Source: Oscillospiraceae bacterium (lineage in GTDB: Bacteria > Bacillota_A > Clostridia > Oscillospirales > Ruminococcaceae). Taken from it: a DNA stretch of 6,900 nucleotides. The translations under genes and the position numbers were made by a program. The stretch's first letter is position 1. The number at the start of each line of letters is the position of its first letter. The stretch lies in the NCBI GenBank assembly GCA_900766795.1, contig CAAFWX010000230.1, positions 1-6,900 on the forward strand, in the 5' to 3' direction. The notes below the pieces were generated by a model. That model searched no databases and was not told the origin of the DNA. It worked only from the letters and a program-made list of their open reading frames with translations. Below are positions 1-5,550 of this stretch, piece by piece.

Positions 1-47
1 TCGCTCGCGCCGAACACCGCAAGTTGTACTTTTCTGACGAAAAATCG

Positions 48-94
48 AGTTTCGCAATCAGCAAAGCGTATTATTGCGAAACTAGCTGCGCAAT
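48..94. repeat. Hairpin-forming inverted repeats in the left intergenic region
   Basis: AGTTTCGCAAT at 48-58 is perfectly complementary to ATTGCGAAACT at 73-83, giving an 11-bp stem with a 14-base loop. A second CGCAAT at 89-94 can compete for the ATTGCG at 73-78, so two mutually exclusive hairpins are possible. No T-run follows on the plus strand, so it is not a standard terminator. Two plus frames are open across it (41 codons ending at 126, 34 codons ending at 107), and neither resembles a protein family I know. It looks like an interspersed intergenic element, but with one copy in view that is inference. Confidence 0.5.
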
Positions 95-156
95 CGAACG
101 ACAATAATTATGCGGTATTGCCCTAGTAGGCGTGTTGCTGCGCGGTTTTGCTGTTT

Positions 157-185
157 TTGTTATTATCCAAAAGGTACGGTATACT
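157..185 (+). promoter_or_regulatory. Candidate distal sigma-A promoter of the 431-1753 gene
   Basis: TTGTTA (157-162) and TATACT (180-185) are separated by 17 bases. This is four of six matches to the -35 consensus and five of six to the -10. A start near 192 would leave an untranslated leader of about 240 bases, long for a simple gene, containing the 313-326 palindrome. Confidence 0.45.
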
Positions 186-301
186 ATTTATAATGAATAT
201 ATTAGCTTTATACAATCTCACGTTTGCCATATTTATAACTGTGCTGCCAAATCAGCCGCCCGCATTATGCGCTCTGATTCAACCCTGCGGACAAACGGCG
301 C

Positions 302-334
302 AATGTGCAGACCGAAAGCGCTTTCGTAATGTGC
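302..334. promoter_or_regulatory. 14-bp perfect palindrome flanked by direct repeats (candidate operator)
   Basis: CGAAAGCGCTTTCG at 313-326 is a perfect palindrome. AATGTGC occurs on each side in the same orientation (302-308 and 328-334). It lies between the two candidate promoters and about 100 bases before the start codon. The centre is too tight for more than a five-pair stem with a four-base loop, and the nearest T-run begins 16 bases later (342), so a protein-binding site is more likely than a terminator. The cognate regulator is unknown. Confidence 0.4.
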
Positions 335-358
335 GCAGAAATTTTTTTACTAAAACGT

Positions 359-387
359 GTTACAAAAGTGAAGTTTTTCAGTATAAA
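359..387 (+). promoter_or_regulatory. Candidate proximal promoter of the 431-1753 gene
   Basis: GTTACA (359-364) and TATAAA (382-387) have a 17-base spacer. The -10 is good and the -35 weak. It would give a leader of about 37 bases. It is an alternative or addition to the distal promoter at 157-185. Confidence 0.35.
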
Positions 388-430
388 CAAGTGAAGAGCA
401 CATACAAATATCATTTTGGAGGTAATATAT

Positions 431-1753
431 ATGGCTATTGAAAAAAACGTACTTGAAGAAATTCTGAACAACGCAGTTATGAACGCAAAGAAAGGATTTC
501 CTGAGCGATTTCTGAGAACCGGATATGACCACAGCAATTATGAAACCGTCACTGTCGATCAGTTTGTCAAGGACGTGTTCACGCGTTTTGAAGACAACGG
601 CTTCTACAACGAGATAAATCAGACTGGCAAGGAGAAAAAAGACACAGCCTTTGCGGCTTCCCGTTCGTTCCAGATTGTCTACGGCGTATGCGCAGCCGAG
701 GGGATAAAAACGGAGCTTAACAATTTCTTCAATGACAAGAAAAACGACGCGTGGTTCAAAGACAAGGGTATCACCGACGAAGAAAAGTCAGCGCTTCGCG
801 AGGAGCTGGCAAACACTGTTGACGAGCGTATCCTCGGTGCGGATAAGCCAGAGAGCGACCAAAAACTTGTCAGCGCAATAAAGAATATTTACCGCAATTA
901 CTCATCAACACCGAAAGGGAGAGACAATTTCCTCTCCGACAGCTTTTCGTATATTGATTGGCTGAGCAAGGAAATCGTAATGCACAATAATACCGCCAAG
1001 GCTGTTTCGAAGAAGGACTTTGAGGAGACGCCCACCCGCAAGGTTGCAAACCGGCTTACCTCAAGCCTGCTGAACGAAGCGATATTTGATTATGTGTCGG
1101 ATATTTCCAGCAACATGAACACTGTCTTTTCCCACGACAGTCACAAAGGCATAAAGCCCCACGAGTTCCTTGAGCACTACAAGGCTGACCCCGAAGGTCT
1201 TTCCCGGCTCAGCCAAAGCGAAAAGGACTGGGCGGATACTCAGTTTAACAGTATAATTTCGTATGCTCAGTCAAAATACAGTGCACAGGACAGAGTGACC
1301 TATACCGACTTCGCGATGAACGGGGAACAAATAATTTCGGAAGCGCATTCGCAAAAGGTTACATCCGGCGAAAAGGAGTTTAACACCGTATCCGCAAAGA
1401 TAATCGGCGAAATGCTTGACGGAAAGGACATCACCGTCACCTCGAGGGACACCATTGCACCCATGCATATCAATCCCATAATTGTGGACAGAACACAGGA
1501 AACATGGTGGGAAAGATTATGGCAAAGCATAGTCAATTTCTTAAGACATACCACCGATATGCAGGACGAGCGGAAAAAGGTTGCCGAAATGAGCGAGAGC
1601 CTGAAAAAGAATGCCGCGCCCGAAGAATCCCCGAGCCGTCAGAGAATCTCTCTCGATGACATTATGGAAAAAAGCCCGTTCGCAAAGGCTGCTCCCACCC
1701 TTAAAGAACCGCCCAAGAAAGAAAAGGGACGCACCAACAGCAAGGAGTGGTGA
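431..1753 (+). CDS. Unrecognised soluble 440-residue protein
   Basis: I do not recognise the family. The ATG at 431 is chosen because GGAGGT lies at 418-423 with seven bases between; an in-frame TTG at 416 overlaps that site and is not the start. No signal peptide or long hydrophobic helix is visible, so it is probably cytoplasmic. Residues 1-300 are highly charged and look mostly helical, with aromatic-rich stretches (such as 45-60 and 95-110). A tryptophan-rich amphipathic segment, TWWERLWQSIVNFL, lies at 358-371 and could bind a membrane or a partner. From about 395 to the end the protein is Pro/Lys/Glu/Ser-rich and probably disordered, ending in a Trp. It is a single-gene unit: candidate promoters and a palindrome precede it and a strong terminator follows. 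Codon use resembles the other genes. No function is assigned. Confidence 0.85.
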   Translation: MAIEKNVLEEILNNAVMNAKKGFPERFLRTGYDHSNYETVTVDQFVKDVFTRFEDNGFYNEINQTGKEKKDTAFAASRSFQIVYGVCAAEGIKTELNNFFNDKKNDAWFKDKGITDEEKSALREELANTVDERILGADKPESDQKLVSAIKNIYRNYSSTPKGRDNFLSDSFSYIDWLSKEIVMHNNTAKAVSKKDFEETPTRKVANRLTSSLLNEAIFDYVSDISSNMNTVFSHDSHKGIKPHEFLEHYKADPEGLSRLSQSEKDWADTQFNSIISYAQSKYSAQDRVTYTDFAMNGEQIISEAHSQKVTSGEKEFNTVSAKIIGEMLDGKDITVTSRDTIAPMHINPIIVDRTQETWWERLWQSIVNFLRHTTDMQDERKKVAEMSESLKKNAAPEESPSRQRISLDDIMEKSPFAKAAPTLKEPPKKEKGRTNSKEW

Positions 1754-1804
1754 TACTCGTTCGGCGGGGTTATCCCAATGGTATAAGGTGCCCATAAGAA
1801 TATT

Positions 1805-1840
1805 TCAGCGGTGAATATAATGCCCACCGCTGATTTTTTT
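1805..1840 (+). terminator. Rho-independent terminator after the 440-residue protein gene
   Basis: TCAGCGGTG (1805-1813) pairs perfectly with CACCGCTGA (1825-1833) around an 11-base loop and is followed by seven Ts (1834-1840). It lies 51 bases after the stop codon and closes that transcription unit. Confidence 0.85.
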
Positions 1841-1917
1841 AGGTTCAAATGACTCATATTGCGAAAAATTCTGATTTTCTCCGAATTGCACTTTACGCGG
1901 TAGGATATCTTCTGAAA

Positions 1918-2092
1918 TTATAGAGCCTTCTCAATGTCGCCCTGTACTTTGAGTGTGCCGGTTGTGAACGCCCAAACGGGGTTCATCTCTGCGCTCATTA
2001 TCTTGAGAAAATCCTCTGTGGTCACGACGAAGATGCAGTCGTGGTGTGTCAATACGCAAGGAGGAATTTGACCGCCTGTTCTAAAACCGGCA
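1918..2092 (-). pseudogene. 3' remnant of an SCP2 (sterol carrier)-like domain gene
   Basis: Read leftwards, about 55 residues ending at the TAA (1918-1920) resemble the C-terminal half of SCP2-type lipid-binding domains: HHDCIFVV, then DFLKIM, then EMNPVWAF-TTGTLKVQGD. In the family this is the strand-helix-strand around the lipid cavity, with the conserved pattern N-P-x-x-A-F-x-x-G-x-L-x-V-x-G. Complete SCP2 proteins are about 100 residues or more. Here the N-terminal half is absent, because beyond about 2065-2095 the frame runs into sequence antisense to the plus-strand remnant and stays open only by chance. No ribosome site or promoter remains. The domain call rests on motif recognition; loss of function is inferred from the missing 5' half. 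Confidence 0.6.
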
Positions 2093-2453
2093 GAATTCCA
2101 TGACGGGAGCGTCTGCCGGTGCTGTTCCGCCTGAGCCTGCAAAGCCTGCTCCTGCACCGAAGCCTGTTGAAAAAGTGCCTGTTGCTGTTGGCGCAAAACC
2201 TGCGCTTGTCACGGAGCAGTTCGGCTACTCAAAGCCCGAACCACCAAAGCCTGTTCAGCCTGCAAAACCTGCTCCCGAAGCGGTTGAAATCGACCTTTCG
2301 GGAGTTGCTGTCGGCAGCATAGTCAAGCACAAAATATTCGGCGAAGGAACTATTATCAGGCTTGGCAGCAAGTATATCAAGGTGCAGTTCATAATAGGCG
2401 AAAAATTGTTCACATTCCCTGACGCGTTCAGAAATGGTTTCTTGTCTGTATGA
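2085..2453 (+). pseudogene. Probable 5'-truncated gene: Pro/Ala-rich linker plus FGEG-type beta-barrel tail
   Basis: The frame is open from 2085, just after an in-frame TAA, to a TGA at 2451-2453. The only ATG (2100) has no ribosome site. From that ATG, residues 1-70 are a Pro/Ala/Lys/Val linker with repeated KP and PAKPAP units. Residues 71-117 form a compact domain with the pattern V-G-S-I-V-K-H-K-x-F-G-E-G-T, then IKVQF and FPDAFRNGFL. The H-x-x-F-G-x-G-x-V signature recalls the Tudor/SH3-like barrel at the end of UvrD/PcrA helicases and of various clostridial proteins, where it follows other domains and a linker. A missing N-terminal domain is therefore likely, lost at the junction with the SCP2 remnant. 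An intact small 117-residue protein remains possible. Which gene it came from is unknown. Confidence 0.5.
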
Positions 2454-2471
2454 GGCATTACACAAACAGAA

Positions 2472-2513
2472 CTCCCCGCTTTGAGCAGTTGATTCCGGCG
2501 AGGAGCAGTTTTT
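2472..2513 (+). terminator. Possible terminator after the plus-strand remnant
   Basis: CTCCCCGC (2472-2479) pairs with GCGAGGAG (2498-2505) with one mismatch, and five Ts follow at 2509-2513. The 18-base loop and the imperfect stem weaken the call. It sits 18 bases after the stop of the linker/barrel frame, where a terminator would be expected. GAGCAGTT is directly repeated at 2483 and 2503. Confidence 0.45.
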
Positions 2514-2749
2514 ATATCTGAAAGCCCCTGTAACTGAATTGAATCGGCTAAGGATACGAAAATGATGGAACAGAAAAGTTCAGCCCGTACTTTCCTTATG
2601 AACCCAACAATTTAACGATAAACAAAATAACGATTTGGAACACAGATTTTTGCGCAAGAAGCGGTCGAACAGCCCGACACACCCCACGATTTTCCCGATA
2701 AAGCCCGCAAACAGCCGACTTATTGCTCAAAACGCCGAATTTTGTGCAG
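2514..2749. other. Intergenic stretch with no supported gene
   Basis: Between the possible terminator and the tRNA terminator I see no convincing gene. The only initiator-like signal is AAGGA at 2550-2554 followed by ATG at 2562, opening a 17-codon frame that ends at 2615. It is too short to interpret and no regulated gene follows on the same strand. A frame without a start codon is open from about 2633 to 2766 but has no coding character. This may be further debris from the rearrangement at about 2090. Confidence 0.4.
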
Positions 2750-2785
2750 AAAAAAGCCGTAGTTGATAAATTATATCAACTACGG
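2750..2785 (-). terminator. Rho-independent terminator of tRNA-Leu
   Basis: On the minus strand, CCGTAGTTGATA (2785-2774) pairs perfectly with TATCAACTACGG (2768-2757) over a 5-base loop. A C and six Ts (2755-2750) follow. It lies just beyond the tRNA 3' end. Confidence 0.9.
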
Positions 2786-2794
2786 TTAGGAAGA

Positions 2795-2879
2795 TGGTGC
2801 GCCTGACAGGACTTGAACCTGCACGCCTTGCGGCAATAGAACCTAAATCTATCGTGTCTGCCAGTTTCACCACAGGCGC
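2795..2879 (-). tRNA. tRNA-Leu (anticodon UAG)
   Basis: This is an 85-base class II tRNA. The acceptor stem pairs 2873-2879 with 2799-2805 (GCGCCTG/CAGGCGC), followed by discriminator A and an encoded CCA (2797-2795). The anticodon stem ATAGA/TCTAT encloses the loop TTTAGGT, giving anticodon UAG (plus-strand 2843-2845, reads CUA and other CUN codons). It has the long variable arm expected of leucine tRNA (GCC-GCAA-GGC core) and a normal T arm with TTCAAGT loop. It has its own promoter and terminator, so it is a monocistronic unit. The flanks show no integrase or obvious att duplication. Confidence 0.97.
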
Positions 2880-2890
2880 ATTGCTTTATT

Positions 2891-2919
2891 ATTATACCAG
2901 ATTTTGTTTTGTCTGTCAA
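2891..2919 (-). promoter_or_regulatory. Consensus sigma-A promoter of tRNA-Leu
   Basis: On the minus strand, TTGACA (2919-2914) and TATAAT (2896-2891) are both perfect consensus with a 17-base spacer ending in TGG (extended -10). The start would fall near 2884, about five bases before the mature 5' end. This is a very strong promoter, as expected for a stable RNA. Confidence 0.93.
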
Positions 2920-2935
2920 CCCCCCGCGTAACAAA

Positions 2936-2954
2936 AAAGGGTAAGTCCCCCTTT
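2936..2954. promoter_or_regulatory. Inverted repeat between the divergent promoters
   Basis: AAAGGG (2936-2941) and CCCTTT (2949-2954) are perfectly complementary across seven bases. The repeat lies between the tRNA -35 and the rightward -35, and its right arm overlaps the latter (2952-2957). It could be an operator for the rightward promoter; no regulator is identified. Confidence 0.3.
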
Positions 2955-2980
2955 ACAAAGCCGCGCAAATGTGCTACAAT
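2952..2980 (+). promoter_or_regulatory. Sigma-A promoter of the pyruvyl transferase-flippase operon
   Basis: TTTACA (2952-2957) and TACAAT (2975-2980) have a 17-base spacer that ends in TGC (extended -10). Each box matches consensus at five of six positions. The start near 2987 leaves a leader of about 80 bases containing short GC-rich complementary segments (such as CTGC/GCAG around 3010-3020). It diverges from the tRNA promoter, with the two -35 boxes 32 bases apart. Confidence 0.75.
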
Positions 2981-3068
2981 AAACAGTATACGGTGTGCCG
3001 CCTTGCCCTGCGGTCGCAGCTTTGCGCGGAACATTCATCACCCACCGAGAACAGAAAGCGAGCATTTC

Positions 3069-4328
3069 ATGAAACCTGTCAATATTGCCATCACCGCCGC
3101 CTGCTTCAGCGGAAACAAAGGCGCGGCGGCTATGCTTCAAAGCAGCATAAAGCAGCTTCGCGAGCGCTACGGCGAGCGGCTGCATATTCTTCTTATGTCC
3201 ACCTATCCCAAGGCTGACGAAAGGCTTATTGCCGAAAGCCCCGAGAAATACGACTTTATCGAGGTTGTCGATACAAAGCCCGAAAAGCTTCTGTTTATCG
3301 CGTTTCCACTTGCCATACTTTACAGCTTCCTGCGGTTTATTCCGCCCCTCGGCAAGCTCCTTCGCAAAAACAAGATTCTCAATGCCTATTACCGAACCGA
3401 CCTTGTCATTGACGAGGCGGGTATTTCCTTTGTAGACAGCAGGGGTTTTGTCATGAACACCTATGCCTTTGTCTGCGCCGCAGTTCCCATGCTTTGCGCA
3501 AAGCCTGTCGTGAAATACTCTCAGGCGCTTGGCTCTTTCCGAAATCCGTGGAACAGGTTTCTTGCAAAATGGATTCTCCCGAAAATTAAACTCATCTGCG
3601 CCCGCGGAAGCATTACCCAAAAGCATTTAGCCGACATCGGAATCGCCGAAAACGTTCGGCTTTGCGCCGACGGCGCTTTCTCAATGCCCGACAGCGAGTT
3701 CTATACCCGTAAGGTCGAGAGCCTCTGCGACAACGATGATTTCTTCAACGATAATGTGATTGCGCTTTCGATTTCGTCTGTTGTTCAGAACAAATGCCGC
3801 AAGATGGGCGTTGACTATCAGGGAATCATGACGCGATTTATCGAGCGGCTGTGCGGGAACGGTTATCATGTTTTGCTTATTGCCAACGCTGCGCGCGAAG
3901 GCTCTGTAAAACCGCGCAACAACGACCTTATCATCTGCGGCGATGTCTATGAAGCGCTGGGCGACAAAACAAACGTCCGCTGGTATCCCCGCGAGATGAG
4001 CCCCGAGGAGATTCGCGAGCTTATCGGCAGAAGCAGGGCGCTTGTCGCAAGCCGATTCCACGCGATGATTGGCGCTCTCGCAAAGGGCACGCCCACCCTC
4101 CTTATCGGCTGGAGCCACAAGTACAAGGAGGTGCTTGACATGTTCGGGCTGGGGGAATACGCGGTAGATTTCTCCGAGCTTACCCTTGACGCCCTCTGGG
4201 ACAAGTTCCTCTCCTTTATCGCCGAGGAGCAGAATATCCGCCTTAAAATCGACGCTGCGCTTCCAAAAGTTTTGGAAAGCTCACGCGACAATATCCGCTT
4301 TATCAGCGATTTTATTAACGAAGCATAA
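3069..4328 (+). CDS. Polysaccharide pyruvyl transferase family protein
   Basis: This 419-residue protein fits the polysaccharide pyruvyl transferase family (CsaB/WcaK-like), two Rossmann-like lobes that in characterised members move a pyruvyl ketal from phosphoenolpyruvate to a sugar of a surface polymer. Visible marks are the N-terminal strand with GNKGA (15-19), DLVIDEAG (111-118), ARGSITQKHL (178-187), the strand-rich second lobe from about 228, and the C-terminal signature SRFHAMIGALAKGTP (328-342) followed by GWSHKYKEVL (347-356). There is no signal peptide, so it is cytoplasmic or at the inner face of the membrane. The ATG at 3069 fits the family N-terminus, but the ribosome site is weak (only AAAGCGAG nearby) and the frame runs open further upstream. 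It is first in an operon with the flippase-like gene nine bases downstream. The acceptor sugar is unknown, and some family members may not transfer pyruvate. Confidence 0.88.
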   Translation: MKPVNIAITAACFSGNKGAAAMLQSSIKQLRERYGERLHILLMSTYPKADERLIAESPEKYDFIEVVDTKPEKLLFIAFPLAILYSFLRFIPPLGKLLRKNKILNAYYRTDLVIDEAGISFVDSRGFVMNTYAFVCAAVPMLCAKPVVKYSQALGSFRNPWNRFLAKWILPKIKLICARGSITQKHLADIGIAENVRLCADGAFSMPDSEFYTRKVESLCDNDDFFNDNVIALSISSVVQNKCRKMGVDYQGIMTRFIERLCGNGYHVLLIANAAREGSVKPRNNDLIICGDVYEALGDKTNVRWYPREMSPEEIRELIGRSRALVASRFHAMIGALAKGTPTLLIGWSHKYKEVLDMFGLGEYAVDFSELTLDALWDKFLSFIAEEQNIRLKIDAALPKVLESSRDNIRFISDFINEA

Positions 4329-4337
4329 GGAGCGCCT

Positions 4338-5306
4338 ATGAAGGAAAAGCTCAACAAAAAGACCATACTTAAGATTCTGAAAGCCGCTTTCGGAGTGCTG
4401 GTTGTAATTTTTCTTGCATGGTATTTCATCAAGCACTGGCAGGAATTTTCCGAAACCATCAAAAATGTCAACATGGGCATTTTCGTTTTTTCAATGGTTT
4501 TCTATTTCCTGTACAAAATCACTCTTGCCTCTCTCTGGCACTATATCACCAAGATAAACGGCTGCTCAATTCCCTATGAGAAAGCGGTCACAAGCTATCT
4601 CTACTCCATTCTCGGAAAATACATTCCCGGAAAGGTGTTTATGCTCGCCGCGAGGCTGACTTATTACAAGGAGGAGGACGCGCCGCTTTCAAAGGTTACG
4701 GTCTGCTTCTTCATCGAAAACATCTGCACGCTGCTTGGCGCGGCTATGCTGTTTATTCTCTCGCTGTTCTTCTTTCCGAACGAGCTGCTGAGCCAGTACA
4801 AGTGGCTCACCCTGATTCTTATCGCGGCATTCTTTGTCTGCATTAACCCGAAGATAATCAACTTCTTTCTGCGAATCCTCGGCAAGCTTTTCAAGAAGGA
4901 CCTTGAAATCCCGATGAAGTATTCCCAGATGATTAAGGTTGTCCTGCTCTTTATCGGAAACTGGCTTATCGTCGGATTCGGATTCTTTATCCTGACGAAA
5001 TCTATTTGTCCCACCGTCGGGTGGAACGAAATGCTGTTCTGCGCGGGAATCTGGGGTATCTCCGCCATCATGGGAATCCTCGCGATTTTTGCTCCCAGCG
5101 GTCTTGGCGTCAGAGAGGGTATCATCGTTGCGGGGCTTATGCTGATAATGCCCTCAAACGAAGCGATGGTCATTTCGGTTGTGTCCCGCCTGTGGCAGAC
5201 AATTCCTGAGCTGCTTCTTGTGCTTCTCGCGTTTATCTGGTCGCGCATTCGCAAGATGTCAAGCATTAAGCTTAAGCAAGCGCCCGCAGACGAAAAAAAG
5301 GAATAG
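4338..5306 (+). CDS. Flippase-like integral membrane protein (LPG synthase TM-region family)
   Basis: This 322-residue protein is very hydrophobic, with about seven or eight membrane helices (roughly 12-31, 47-70, 125-146, 155-170, 199-220, 233-253, 259-272, 285-303) and charged ends. Family marks are SYLYSILGKYIPGKV (86-100), FAPSGLGVREG (251-261) and SRLW (283-286), typical of the transmembrane region shared with lysylphosphatidylglycerol synthase MprF and small flippase-like proteins. The soluble aminoacyl-transferase domain of MprF is absent, so it is not a full MprF. AAGGAG at 4327-4332 overlaps the upstream stop codon, so translation is probably coupled to the pyruvyl transferase. The pairing suggests a role in moving or handling a lipid-linked sugar or modified lipid. 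The substrate cannot be read from sequence. Confidence 0.87.
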   Translation: MKEKLNKKTILKILKAAFGVLVVIFLAWYFIKHWQEFSETIKNVNMGIFVFSMVFYFLYKITLASLWHYITKINGCSIPYEKAVTSYLYSILGKYIPGKVFMLAARLTYYKEEDAPLSKVTVCFFIENICTLLGAAMLFILSLFFFPNELLSQYKWLTLILIAAFFVCINPKIINFFLRILGKLFKKDLEIPMKYSQMIKVVLLFIGNWLIVGFGFFILTKSICPTVGWNEMLFCAGIWGISAIMGILAIFAPSGLGVREGIIVAGLMLIMPSNEAMVISVVSRLWQTIPELLLVLLAFIWSRIRKMSSIKLKQAPADEKKE

Positions 5307-5315
5307 TTTATTTGC

Positions 5316-5346
5316 GCCGCTGCGAAGCTTGCAGCGGCTTTGCTTT
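5316..5346 (+). terminator. Terminator of the pyruvyl transferase-flippase operon
   Basis: GCCGCTGC (5316-5323) pairs perfectly with GCAGCGGC (5331-5338) around a 7-base loop. A TTTGCTTT tail follows (5339-5346), interrupted by GC, so termination may be less than complete. It begins ten bases after the flippase stop. Confidence 0.75.
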
Positions 5347-5411
5347 GGTCGCTAATCTTCGCGAACCCGCATTATATGCGCATTTGTCAGCGATTCGCTT
5401 TTTGTGGGGTG
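5328..5411. repeat. Degenerate copy of the 3' part of the neighbouring XRE gene
   Basis: Bases 5328-5411 align collinearly with 5974-6053 inside the XRE gene. About 29 of the first 38 bases are identical without gaps, including TGGTCGCT and ATCTTC, followed by CCGCAT and weaker matches. Translated in the matching frame, both copies give LWSLIF, then N, I, R, AF and G at nearly the same spacing. It starts inside the terminator stem and carries no intact gene. It is most simply a remnant of a second XRE gene; chance similarity of GC-rich sequence is not excluded. Confidence 0.45.
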
Positions 5412-5438
5412 GACATTTTCGGAGAGTATTGCTATAAT
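5410..5438 (+). promoter_or_regulatory. Sigma-A promoter of the XRE gene
   Basis: TGGACA (5410-5415) and a perfect TATAAT (5433-5438) are 17 bases apart, with TGC before the -10 (extended -10). The start near 5445 leaves a leader of about 105 bases containing the ATGTC-T-GACAT palindrome. GACATTTTC occurs both at the -35 (5412-5420) and in the leader (5496-5504). Confidence 0.8.
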
Positions 5439-5489
5439 AAAAAGCAGGAACAGTACGGCGATAATCCGCTATCTGCTCTGTTGTTTCTG

Positions 5490-5500
5490 ATGTCTGACAT
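5490..5500. promoter_or_regulatory. ATGTC-T-GACAT inverted repeat in the XRE leader (candidate operator)
   Basis: This perfect 5+1+5 inverted repeat lies about 45 bases into the XRE transcript. Short symmetric sites like this are typical of Cro/C1-type dimers, so autoregulation by the downstream product is a reasonable guess. GACAT of the right arm is repeated next to the -35 box at 5412-5416. No binding data are visible. Confidence 0.3.
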
Positions 5501-5550
5501 TTTCAGCAAGCCTACCCTAATAGTATCATTGTAAAAGCGAGGAGAACATT

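Noticed and set aside
1..126. Open plus-strand frame of 41 codons that could be the end of an upstream gene
   Set aside because: A second plus frame is also open to 107, neither has recognisable protein character, and the stretch is dominated by inverted repeats.
2562..2615. 17-codon frame with AAGGA seven bases before its ATG, a possible leader peptide
   Set aside because: No terminator/antiterminator pair or same-strand regulated gene follows; the next unit is the tRNA on the opposite strand.
2795..2879. tRNA-Leu as an integration site for a mobile element
   Set aside because: No integrase gene and no repeat of the tRNA 3' end was seen in the window.
2916..3626. 236-codon open frame on the minus strand
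   Set aside because: It lies antisense to the well-supported pyruvyl transferase gene and crosses both promoters; it is a shadow of GC-rich codon use.
5340..5534. 64-codon plus-strand frame after the flippase gene
   Set aside because: It begins in the terminator tail, has no ribosome site and runs through the XRE promoter. Its LWSLIF similarity is treated as a degenerate repeat, not a gene.
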